NCBI GenBank assembly: GCA_017620525.1
Contig: JAGAUY010000016.1
Coordinates: 1 to 32,326 of the forward strand
Direction: 5' to 3'
From: Oscillospiraceae bacterium
GTDB taxonomy: Bacteria; Bacillota; Clostridia; Oscillospirales; Oscillospiraceae
Length of the DNA: 32,326 bases
Shown: piece after piece, positions 7,855 through 14,994 of the stretch
Numbering within the stretch: the first letter of the stretch is position 1
Layout of the letters: each line of letters opens with the position of its first letter
The notes under the pieces: generated by a model
Database searches by the model: none
Told to the model about the DNA's origin: nothing
What the model saw: the letters and a program-made list of their open reading frames with translations, nothing else
Position numbers and translations under genes: made by a program

Positions 7855-7879
7855 TTTAACAATTAGGTTAAACGTTAAA
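7855..7879. promoter_or_regulatory. Probable SdpR operator
   Basis: Just downstream of the -10 box lies TTTAAC-6 nt-GTTAAA (7855-7872), a perfect dyad. A further GTTAAA direct copy follows at 7874-7879. Its place at the transcript start suits autorepression by the ArsR-type regulator encoded next. Operator identity is inference. Confidence 0.55.
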
Positions 7880-7892
7880 TGAGGTGATTGCC

Positions 7893-8156
7893 ATGAGTCT
7901 GCAGACCACCCTCCGCGCCCTGGCGGATCCCATCCGCCGCGAGATCCTGAATCTTCTGAAAAGCGGTCGCCTTTCCGCCGGCGAAATCGCAGACCACTTC
8001 CCGGTAACCGGCGCGTCCATCTCCCGGCATCTGTCCGTTCTGAAAGAATCTGATCTGATCCGGGACACCCGGGAAGGAAAATTCATCTACTACGAGTTGA
8101 ATGCCTCCGTGCTGGAGGAAATCATGCTCTGGATTACCGACCTGAAAGGAGAATAA
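7893..8156 (+). CDS. sdpR: ArsR-family repressor, SdpR-like
   Basis: This 87-residue winged-helix protein reads ALADPIRREILNLLKSGRLS, then GEIADHFPVTGASISRHLSVL as the recognition helix region and GKFIYYELNASVLEEI as the wing and last helix. That is very close to Bacillus SdpR as I recall it. There are no cysteine pairs for metal sensing. In Bacillus, SdpR represses the sdpRI operon and is captured at the membrane by SdpI when toxin is present. The ATG at 7893 follows GAGGTG by 6 nt; the in-frame GTG inside that site is rejected. The next gene, an SdpI, begins 3 nt after the stop, which supports the assignment. Confidence 0.88.
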   Translation: MSLQTTLRALADPIRREILNLLKSGRLSAGEIADHFPVTGASISRHLSVLKESDLIRDTREGKFIYYELNASVLEEIMLWITDLKGE

Positions 8157-8159
8157 GTC

Positions 8160-9254
8160 ATGTTCAAGGAACACAGAAAACAGCTGATCATCTCCTCGAT
8201 CATCATTTTGCTGCCCATTGCGGCAGGTCTTCTGCTATGGAAGTACCTGCCTGATACCGTCGCGACCCACTGGACTTTTTCCGGCGAAGCCGACGGCTGG
8301 AGCAGCAAAGCTTTCGCCGTATTCCTCCCGCCCGTGTTTATGCTGATCACCCATTGGCTGTGTATCCTCGTCACCTTCTCCGATCCCCGAAACAAAAACC
8401 GCAATAAAAAGATCCGGAAACTTGTACTGTGGACCATCCCCTTTGTATCCCTGTTCTCTTCCGCGCTGCTCTACGGCATCGCGCTGGACACCACGCTGAA
8501 CGCAGCCTCCATCACATTCGGCATGGTCGGCATCATGTTCCTGTTCATCGGTAATTATCTTCCCAAAACTTCCCAGAATTACACCATCGGCATCAAGGTC
8601 CCCTGGGCCCTAGCCAGTGAGGAAAACTGGAACGCAACCCACCGCTTCGGCGGCAAGGTCTATGTAGCAGGTGGACTGACACTGGTTCTGCTGGCCTTTC
8701 TCCCGACGGAACTTGCCATCGGATGGATGGTGATCATCCTGCTGATCATGGCCTTTATTCCCATGATTTACTCCTGGCTGTATTTTCGCCGCCAGGTAAA
8801 ATCCGGAACCGCGGACGCTTCACGTCCGCAGACCAGGGAAGAAAAACAAAACTCCGTCATCACGAAAAGTACGCTGGTATTTCTGACAGTAGTCTTTATT
8901 GCTGTGGGTGTGTTTCTGTGCAGCGGCAGCATCGTGTACACCTTTGAAGAGGACACGCTCACCATCGATCCCAGCTATTGGAGCGCAGACAGATTGGACT
9001 ATGAAGATATCACCGCGCTGGAACTGCGCCACGAAAACGTCAGCGGCAGCCGGATCTGGGGTCTGGGCAGCTTCCGTCTGCTGCTGGGACATTTTGAAAA
9101 TGAAGAATTCGGCCACCATATCCGATACACCTACTATGATCCGCAAGCCTGCATTGTGGTGACCTGTGGAGAAAAGGTGCTGGTACTCAGCGGCAAAGAT
9201 GCCGCGCAAACGGAAGCCCTCTACGCCGAGCTGATCGCAAGAACGGAGGGATAA
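8160..9254 (+). CDS. sdpI: SdpI-family immunity/signalling membrane protein with PH-like tail
   Basis: The 364-residue protein starts with a DUF1648-type unit: a membrane helix then LPDTVATHWTFSGEADGWSSK. The SdpI core follows (residues about 95-200, with GNYLPKTSQNYTIGIKVPWAL and the WNATHRFGGKVYVAGG motif), giving about six helices. After another helix pair the residues from about 260 form a soluble PH-like beta domain (YTFEEDTLTIDPSYW, then ITALELRHENVSG). Bacillus SdpI is only about 207 residues, so the tail is extra. SdpI protects against the SdpC toxin and sequesters SdpR. It is co-transcribed with sdpR and a second SdpI-like gene 1 nt downstream. No sdpC, sdpA or sdpB is present here. 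Confidence 0.87.
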   Translation: MFKEHRKQLIISSIIILLPIAAGLLLWKYLPDTVATHWTFSGEADGWSSKAFAVFLPPVFMLITHWLCILVTFSDPRNKNRNKKIRKLVLWTIPFVSLFSSALLYGIALDTTLNAASITFGMVGIMFLFIGNYLPKTSQNYTIGIKVPWALASEENWNATHRFGGKVYVAGGLTLVLLAFLPTELAIGWMVIILLIMAFIPMIYSWLYFRRQVKSGTADASRPQTREEKQNSVITKSTLVFLTVVFIAVGVFLCSGSIVYTFEEDTLTIDPSYWSADRLDYEDITALELRHENVSGSRIWGLGSFRLLLGHFENEEFGHHIRYTYYDPQACIVVTCGEKVLVLSGKDAAQTEALYAELIARTEG

Positions 9255-9255
9255 T

Positions 9256-9642
9256 ATGGGATACTGGATCTTTATGACCGCCATGTGTCTGCTGATTCCG
9301 GGCATACTGATGGGATTCGGCAGCGTTTGCAGAAACAAAGCTCCCGAAAACATCAATCTTCTCTATGGCTACCGCACTTCCATGTCCATGAAAAACCAGG
9401 ACACCTGGGAGTTTGCCAACAAGCTGTGGGGAAAACTCGCCTGGAAATGGGGGCTGATCACGCTGATCGTCTCGTTAATCCCCATGCTGGCTGTGTTTTT
9501 CGCCGGGGAGGATACTGTCAGCATTGTCGGTTCCGTCATCGTCGTGCTTCAGTTGATCCCGCTGCTTGCTACGATCCCGGTGGTGGAAAGGGCGCTGAAA
9601 CAGGAATTTGATCCGGACGGCAGACAGCGCAATCCAAATTAA
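9256..9642 (+). CDS. Small SdpI/YfhL-family membrane protein
   Basis: This 128-residue protein has an N-terminal helix (WIFMTAMCLLIPGILMGFG), the family motif NLLYGYRTSMSMKNQDTWEFANKLWGK trimmed here to its core GYRTSMSMKNQDTW, and two more helices between residues 60 and 115. This matches the SdpI/YfhL family (PF13630) without the DUF1648 part, like Bacillus YfhL. The ATG is 1 nt past the sdpI stop and its GGAGG lies inside the sdpI end, so the two are translationally coupled. A second immunity or accessory protein for the same stress is the simplest reading. Confidence 0.85.
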   Translation: MGYWIFMTAMCLLIPGILMGFGSVCRNKAPENINLLYGYRTSMSMKNQDTWEFANKLWGKLAWKWGLITLIVSLIPMLAVFFAGEDTVSIVGSVIVVLQLIPLLATIPVVERALKQEFDPDGRQRNPN

Positions 9643-9670
9643 AAAAGGAACGGCTTAAGCCGTTCCTTTT
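9643..9670. terminator. Bidirectional terminator shared by sdp operon and folA
   Basis: The 12-bp stem AAAAGGAACGGC and complement closes the loop TTAA, flanked by A on the left and T on the right. The last codons and stop of folA lie inside the hairpin. Confidence 0.9.
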
Positions 9671-10143
9671 CTTTTATACAGACACATCTCATAAGCGATG
9701 CCGTTTTCTTCACCGGACTGGAGGATTTGCTCCAGCTCCCACTGCGGATCCTCATCCAGATTCGGAAAGAATGTATCCGATTCAGGCATCACATGGACCT
9801 TGGTGATATAGGCCCGGTCACACGCGGGAAGCATCTGATTGTAAATGCTGCCGCCGCCGATAACAAAGGCACGGTCCACGGTTTTGGCCAGTTCTACAGC
9901 CGCTTCAGGACTGTCGCAAACTGTAAAGCCGGGAATCTGCACGGAACTTCTGGTCAGCGCCACATTTACCCGTCCGGGCAGCGGCTTCTTGCCGGGAAAA
10001 TCATCAATGGTTCTTCGCCCCACAATAACCATGGCGCCCCGGGTCATTTCCCGAAAAAACTTCCGGTCAACACTGAGAGCAATCTGCTGCGTGCCATCGG
10101 CACCAATGCCCCAGTCATCATATACTGCTACAATCGCGTCCAT
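9655..10143 (-). CDS. folA: Dihydrofolate reductase
   Basis: DHFR reduces dihydrofolate to tetrahydrofolate with NADPH in the cytoplasm, recycling the folate oxidised by ThyA. The 162 residues are the normal size. MDAIVAVYDDWGIGADG carries the substrate-loop motif, VIVGRRTIDDFPGKKPLPGR the NADPH-phosphate region, and AFVIGGGSIYNQMLP the glycine-rich turn. Its GAGGTGG site overlaps the thyA stop codon and the start lies 9 nt after thyA, so translation is coupled. The last residues (KRKGTA) are encoded within the terminator stem, an economical but uncommon overlap. Confidence 0.97.
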   Translation of the reverse strand: MDAIVAVYDDWGIGADGTQQIALSVDRKFFREMTRGAMVIVGRRTIDDFPGKKPLPGRVNVALTRSSVQIPGFTVCDSPEAAVELAKTVDRAFVIGGGSIYNQMLPACDRAYITKVHVMPESDTFFPNLDEDPQWELEQILQSGEENGIAYEMCLYKRKGTA

Positions 10144-10152
10144 CAGGCCACC

Positions 10153-10989
10153 TCAAATCGCCATGGGGATGTCGAACTCAAAGGGATGAAACTTATAATC
10201 CTCCACCTTAAAGGAGTCCTTGGTAAAGGCATAAAAATCAGTGATCGATTCATCCATGGTGAATCTGGGCGCATCATATCCTTCCCGCTCCAGCATGGCC
10301 TTGACGGCAGGAATATGGCGGTCATAGATGTGGCAGTCCGCAATAACATGAACCAGCTCGCCCACTTTCAGCCCGGAGACCTGGGCCATCATGTGCATCA
10401 GCACGGAATACTGCACCACATTCCAGTTATTGGCGGTGAGCATATCCTGAGAGCGCTGGTTCAGAATGCCGTTCAGGGTATCTCCGGTGACATTGAAGGT
10501 CATGGAATAGGCACAGGGGTACAGATTCATCTCATGCAGATCCTGGAAATTATAGATATTGGTCAGGATCCGGCGGGAAGCAGGATTGTGCTTCAGGTCA
10601 TACAGCACCCGGTCCACCTGATCCATGGGCTGCTGATCCTTGCCAAACTGGTACTTCACGCCCAGCTGGTAGCCGTATGCCTTGCCGATGGTGCCGTCCT
10701 CACCTGCCCACTCGTCCCAGACATGGCTGCCCAGGTCGCAGACCCGGTTGGACTTCTTCTGCCAGATCCACAGCAGCTCGTCCACAGCGCTCTTCCAGTA
10801 TGTGCGCCGCAGGGTCATAATAGGGAATTCTTCAGCCAGATTATAGCGGTTCACCACACCGAATTTCTTGATGGTGTGGGCGGGAGTGCCGTCCTCCCAG
10901 CGGGGACGGACCTCCAGATGCTCATCGGAAAAACCATTTTCCAGAATATCCAGACATGTCTGCCGGTAAAGCTCGTCAGCTCTGCTCAT
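10153..10989 (-). CDS. thyA: Thymidylate synthase (ThyA type)
   Basis: ThyA methylates dUMP to dTMP using methylene-tetrahydrofolate. The 278-residue protein keeps the main features: the N-terminal loop WEDGTPAHTIKKFG, Arg-rich RR after NPASRRIL, the nucleophile Cys159 in NLYPCAYSM, QRSQDM, the Asn of NNWNVVQY and the dUMP-binding HIYDRH. Where most ThyA proteins have Pro-Cys-His, this one has Pro-Cys-Ala, and QFYV-like residues after it are replaced by TFNV. I recall the same variant in other clostridial ThyA proteins, so it is probably a functional subgroup. It heads a thyA-folA operon with a GGAGG site before the ATG. Confidence 0.95.
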   Translation of the reverse strand: MSRADELYRQTCLDILENGFSDEHLEVRPRWEDGTPAHTIKKFGVVNRYNLAEEFPIMTLRRTYWKSAVDELLWIWQKKSNRVCDLGSHVWDEWAGEDGTIGKAYGYQLGVKYQFGKDQQPMDQVDRVLYDLKHNPASRRILTNIYNFQDLHEMNLYPCAYSMTFNVTGDTLNGILNQRSQDMLTANNWNVVQYSVLMHMMAQVSGLKVGELVHVIADCHIYDRHIPAVKAMLEREGYDAPRFTMDESITDFYAFTKDSFKVEDYKFHPFEFDIPMAI

Positions 10990-11023
10990 AATGATACCTC
11001 CAGGTTAGGTACAGATTTGTATT

Positions 11024-11052
11024 AGTATATCATACTCCGGACAAAAATCCAA
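11024..11052 (-). promoter_or_regulatory. SigA-type promoter of thyA-folA
   Basis: TTGGAT (11047-11052), 17 nt, TATACT (11024-11029) on the minus strand. Confidence 0.6.
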
Positions 11053-11079
11053 TAGTCGTCGTGCACAAACATAATGCAA

Positions 11080-11104
11080 AGACCCCCGTGAGTCACGGGG
11101 GTCT
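11080..11104 (-). terminator. Terminator of the lysozyme gene
   Basis: An 11-bp stem (AGACCCCCGTG and complement) closes a 3-nt loop 10 nt after the stop codon. On the minus strand it is followed by TTTGCATT, a short T-run. Confidence 0.82.
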
Positions 11105-11113
11105 GATCTTCAT

Positions 11114-13645
11114 TTAAGCAACGTAGTCCATGCAAACCCAGCCCAGATCTGTGCGACCCCAGACCTTACCATTGACGGTAGTCTGCTCCAGGATCACGAT
11201 CTTGTAGCCTCTGTAATAATTGCCGACCTGCTTGTTTTCCACGCCGGCCGCGCTGCGGACATGGAGCGTATCGGTAACGACCGTACCGGTCACAACGCCT
11301 TCTGCGGAAGTGGCCTTATCGAGATCGACGTAGTACAGGCTGATCCAGCCCTGTGCCGTACGGCCCCAGGTGGTGCGGTTGGCAATGGTCAGCTCCAGAA
11401 TCTCAACTCTTGTACCCTTGGCAATATCACCAATGTGCGCGTAGGACACGGCAGGACCGCTGCGGACACGCAGAGAATCGGTCTTGACAATGGTACCGGT
11501 GAGCTTCACTGCGGAAGGCGTACCGACAACGATGCCGGTATTGCCGGAATCAGGCTTGGAAGCATCCGTATTGCCGGAGTCCGGCTTGGCGGTATCGCCG
11601 TTGCCGGAATCGGGGGCGGAAGTACCAGCATCTGCGGAGCCGGAATCACCGGAAACGGTTTCATCCAGTTTCAGATAGTCGGTATGGACCCAACCCTGGG
11701 AAATGCGTGCCCAGATCTTGCCGTTTGCCAGCTTCATCAGCTGCAGTACCTGAACCCTCGTTCCGGCTGCCAGCTGTCCAACCTTGGCATAGTTGGTGCC
11801 GGCGCCGCTTCTGATATTGACCTTGGTGCAGTTGGCAACTGTAGCCATAACAGCGCCGTCCTCAGACAGGCTCTCGTCCAGCTGCACATAGTTCATGCTG
11901 ATCCAGCCCTGTTCGATGCGGCCCCAGACATTGCCATTAACCACAGCGTAGCCATAAATCTCAACCTTGGTACCCCGGGCCAGATCACCGATGTGGGCAT
12001 GATTGGTGCCGGCACCGGCGCGGATGCGCAGGTTGGTGCAGTTGAAGATGGTTCCGGTATCGATCACCTCATCCTTGGTCTGCTCACCGGAGGTGCCGGG
12101 TTTCTCGGAAGCATCAGGCTGTGTAGGCGTGGTGGTTTCCTCTTCCTTGGGGACTTCACCGTCAGCAACGGGAGTCACCTGCAGATAGTAGGAATGGACC
12201 CAGCCGGCCTTGGTCTTATACCAGGTGGTACCGCCCACCTTGGTTTCCTGCGTGATCTGAACAGTCGCGCCTCCCATCAGGGAGCCGGCAATGGCATAAT
12301 TGGTGCCCGGGCCGCTGCGGACGTTCAGCTTGCTGGTCTTGATGACCGTGCCAATGGCGATGACAGTGTTGGACTCGGGATTGCCCTCAAGTTTGGCAGT
12401 CTCGTAGTCAGTATAGTCCAGGCAGATCCAGCCGCCGTCGAACTTGCCCCACAGATAAATACCGCCTTCCTGGACACCCACAATGGTCAGCTGCTGGCCC
12501 TTGTAAGCCGTGCCGACCTTGTCGTACTTGGTGCCGGGACCAAAGCGCAGATTCACGCCGTTGCGGGTGACCGTAACGGTGACGGGCTTATCCAGCTTCT
12601 GGATAGGCTGGATGTCCTCGGAGGCCTCCTTCAGGCTGATCCAGCCGCCGTCGGACAGCTTGCCCCACTTGACACCGTTGTTGTCCATATAATCTGCAAC
12701 CACGGTAACTTCCGCATTGGCTGCCAGCTTCTTGACCTCTGCTGCGGAAGCGCTGGGCTGCTGGCGGACTGCCTGGCTGCCATCGGGCGCAGCATAAAGG
12801 GTGTAGTTGGCAGCGACGCCTACAGCATTGCCCTTCTCATCCAGGCCTTCCCCCTTCTGCCAATGGGCATAGAGGGTGCGTCCGGCGAGGGAAGCATCCA
12901 GGGAAGTGACACACTTGCCACCCTGAGCAGCGGTATACCAACCCAGGAAGCGATAGCCAGACTTGCTGGGCGTTGCCTTGACGGTATCACCGATGGTGGA
13001 ATCGTAACCCTGAATACGGATGGTATTGGTTGCTGCATCGATGTTGGTATTATACAGAACGTAAGTCAGATTGGCAGGGACACTGTGGGAATAGACACCG
13101 TTGAGGTACAGATTGGCCTCGACCAGACGGCGCTCCACCAGCCCCAGCCGGACAGATTTATTTTCGCCGGTACCTGCGGTGGACCAACGGGTGATGGCGA
13201 AGATAAAGTCATTTCCGGTCTGCTTCTTGACGACTGCATTGCGGAACATACCCTCGGTATCGTTCATCCAGTTGGAACCGACATTATATGTAAAGGAAAC
13301 CAGCGCATCAAACTGTTGCTGGGTAAAACTCAGTCCATGCTTGTCGGCAAACTTGTTGACGGTAACCACGATGTCGGCAATATCCGCGCGCAGCAGAATA
13401 TCTGCCTGTGCTTCTGTAATGCCGTCGGGATAATCGCCCTTTTCGCAAGCGGAGCCGTAACCCACGGAATACTGGCTGTAGTCCAGCTTCGGAGTCGGCT
13501 GGAAGCCTTCCAGCTGCTTGATCAGCGCGATACAGGATTCACTGGCCTTCAGCGCAGAAGCAGCGTGGACATCAACTGCGGTAACACAGACCATACCCAT
13601 CAGCATGACCGCCGCCAGCAGCGCGCATATCCATCTCTTTCTCAT
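11114..13645 (-). CDS. Secreted GH24 lysozyme with InlB-type repeat and seven SH3b domains
   Basis: The 843-residue protein starts with a signal peptide (residues 1-28, cut near VHA-A). Residues about 36-185 are a phage-lysozyme fold: LIKQLEGF with the probable catalytic Glu46, YSVGYGSAC, ITEAQADILLRADI and the FDALVSFTYNVGSN helix. Residues about 205-260 match an InlB/Flg_new repeat ending SGYRFLGWYTAAQGGK and LYAHW. Seven SH3b-like domains follow to the C-terminus; six carry the core (V/L)RxGxG-TxYxxxG or a close form and end GWxxxxYxxL, the first is degenerate. Two Pro/Ser/Thr/Asp linkers separate blocks, one with PDSGN repeats. It should cut peptidoglycan from outside and bind the wall. 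The ATG at 13645 has GGAGAG 6 nt upstream. No holin or phage gene is near, so this looks like a host enzyme. Confidence 0.92.
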   Translation of the reverse strand: MRKRWICALLAAVMLMGMVCVTAVDVHAASALKASESCIALIKQLEGFQPTPKLDYSQYSVGYGSACEKGDYPDGITEAQADILLRADIADIVVTVNKFADKHGLSFTQQQFDALVSFTYNVGSNWMNDTEGMFRNAVVKKQTGNDFIFAITRWSTAGTGENKSVRLGLVERRLVEANLYLNGVYSHSVPANLTYVLYNTNIDAATNTIRIQGYDSTIGDTVKATPSKSGYRFLGWYTAAQGGKCVTSLDASLAGRTLYAHWQKGEGLDEKGNAVGVAANYTLYAAPDGSQAVRQQPSASAAEVKKLAANAEVTVVADYMDNNGVKWGKLSDGGWISLKEASEDIQPIQKLDKPVTVTVTRNGVNLRFGPGTKYDKVGTAYKGQQLTIVGVQEGGIYLWGKFDGGWICLDYTDYETAKLEGNPESNTVIAIGTVIKTSKLNVRSGPGTNYAIAGSLMGGATVQITQETKVGGTTWYKTKAGWVHSYYLQVTPVADGEVPKEEETTTPTQPDASEKPGTSGEQTKDEVIDTGTIFNCTNLRIRAGAGTNHAHIGDLARGTKVEIYGYAVVNGNVWGRIEQGWISMNYVQLDESLSEDGAVMATVANCTKVNIRSGAGTNYAKVGQLAAGTRVQVLQLMKLANGKIWARISQGWVHTDYLKLDETVSGDSGSADAGTSAPDSGNGDTAKPDSGNTDASKPDSGNTGIVVGTPSAVKLTGTIVKTDSLRVRSGPAVSYAHIGDIAKGTRVEILELTIANRTTWGRTAQGWISLYYVDLDKATSAEGVVTGTVVTDTLHVRSAAGVENKQVGNYYRGYKIVILEQTTVNGKVWGRTDLGWVCMDYVA

Positions 13646-13689
13646 ATGATTCTCTCCTTTTTTGTACAATGACGTACTATATTGACTGT

Positions 13690-13718
13690 ATTATATCAGA
13701 GCAACCTATGTATTTCAA
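13690..13718 (-). promoter_or_regulatory. SigA-type promoter of the lysozyme gene
   Basis: TTGAAA (13713-13718), 17 nt, TATAAT (13690-13695) on the minus strand. Confidence 0.8.
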
Positions 13719-13794
13719 CCCTTTTACGAAAATTAATTACATTCTGTTACACTTTTCTTTGGGGAAAAGTTTTGCTTCCGGGAAGAATTGTCCA

Positions 13795-13823
13795 TTGACT
13801 TTCATTTTCACCATTGGTATACT
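13795..13823 (+). promoter_or_regulatory. SigA-type promoter of mnmA
   Basis: TTGACT (13795-13800), 17 nt, TATACT (13818-13823), about 30 bp before the start codon. Confidence 0.78.
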
Positions 13824-13855
13824 CCTTTTGAAAACGCAACTGCGGAGGTATCGCC

Positions 13856-14944
13856 ATGAATGAAAGAAAAGCTCTGATCGCCATGAGCGGCGGTGTTGAC
13901 AGCTCTGTTGCCGCATATCTGATGAAACGCGAAGGCTTCGCCTGCACTGGTGCCACCATGCGGCTGTACAATAACGAAATGATCGGCGAAGAACAGGAAT
14001 CCACCTGCTGCAGCCTGGACGATGTGGAAGATGCCCGCAGCGTCGCCCGGCGGCTGGGTATGCCGTTTTATGTATTCAATTTCACCGATGACTTCCACGA
14101 AAAAGTCATCGCCAAATTCATCCGCTGCTACGAATGCGGCACCACCCCCAATCCCTGCATCGACTGCAACCGTTATCTGAAATTTGACCACCTGCTGCGC
14201 CGGGGACTGGAACTCGGCTGCGAATGTGTGGTCACCGGCCACTACGCCCGGATCCGCCGGGACGAGAATACAGGCAGATATCTCCTGTATAAAGCAACAG
14301 ACCTGAGCAAGGATCAAAGCTACGTCCTCTACTCCCTGACCCAGGAACAGCTGGCCCGTACACGCTTTCCTCTGGGAGAAATGACCAAGTCTGAAACCCG
14401 CGCCATCGCTGAGGAGCAGGGTTTCCTCAACGCCCGCAAGCATGACAGTCAGGATATCTGTTTCGTTCCGGACGGGGATTATGTGGCCTTTATGGAACGC
14501 TATACCGGCCAGCACTATATCCCCGGTGATTTTCTGGATCTGGAAGGCAATGTGGTCGGCCGGCACAAGGGCGCTGTCAGCTACACCCTGGGCCAGCGGA
14601 AGGGACTGGGCCTTGCCATGGGCGCTCCGGTCTACGTCTGTGCCAAGGACATGGCGAAAAACACCGTCACCGTCGGTCCCAACGAGGCGCTCTTTTCCGC
14701 CGCGCTGCGGGCAAATGACTGGAACTGGTTCCCCTTCCCAGACCTGACGCGGCCCCTGCGCGTCAGCGCCAAGGCAAGGTACAATCAGCAGCCTCAGCCG
14801 GCCACGGTGTATCCTGAGGAAAACGGCTTTACCCGGGTGGTGTTCGACGAACCCCAGCGGGCACTGACCCCCGGTCAGGCGGTGGTGCTGTATGACGGCG
14901 ACATGGTAGTCGGCGGCGGCACGATCACGGAAGTTCTGAAATAA
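13856..14944 (+). CDS. mnmA: tRNA-specific 2-thiouridylase MnmA
   Basis: MnmA puts sulfur on U34 of tRNAs for Lys, Glu and Gln, using ATP and a persulfide relay. The 362-residue protein has the PP-loop SGGVDSS (residues 11-17) for ATP, CCSLDDVEDARSVA in the adenylation domain, the Cys104 of NPCIDCN, and the persulfide Cys202 in SQDICFVPDGDY. The C-terminal beta domain ends GGGTITEVLK. Length and motifs are complete. The ATG follows CGGAGG by 8 nt. The gene stands alone with its own promoter and a terminator shared with the convergent YfhO gene; no cysteine desulfurase gene adjoins it here. Confidence 0.97.
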   Translation: MNERKALIAMSGGVDSSVAAYLMKREGFACTGATMRLYNNEMIGEEQESTCCSLDDVEDARSVARRLGMPFYVFNFTDDFHEKVIAKFIRCYECGTTPNPCIDCNRYLKFDHLLRRGLELGCECVVTGHYARIRRDENTGRYLLYKATDLSKDQSYVLYSLTQEQLARTRFPLGEMTKSETRAIAEEQGFLNARKHDSQDICFVPDGDYVAFMERYTGQHYIPGDFLDLEGNVVGRHKGAVSYTLGQRKGLGLAMGAPVYVCAKDMAKNTVTVGPNEALFSAALRANDWNWFPFPDLTRPLRVSAKARYNQQPQPATVYPEENGFTRVVFDEPQRALTPGQAVVLYDGDMVVGGGTITEVLK

Positions 14945-14962
14945 CAGGGACATACACGCAAA

Positions 14963-14994
14963 AAGAAGGAGAAGCATCAACGTTTCTCCTTCTT
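14963..14994. terminator. Bidirectional terminator between mnmA and the YfhO-family gene
   Basis: An 11-bp stem AAGAAGGAGAA with its complement, 10-nt loop, A-rich on the left and T-rich on the right. The stop and last codons (KKEKR) of the minus-strand gene are inside it. Confidence 0.8.

Noticed and set aside
11560-11640. Short tandem repeats that might be a mobile or CRISPR-like repeat
   Set aside because: They encode the in-frame PDSGN linker of the lysozyme; a protein linker, not a DNA element.
11261-13672. Open frame of 803 codons on the plus strand opposite the lysozyme gene
   Set aside because: It mirrors the SH3b repeats, has a Gly/Ile-rich composition without domains, no ribosome site, and the minus frame has clear signal peptide and motifs.
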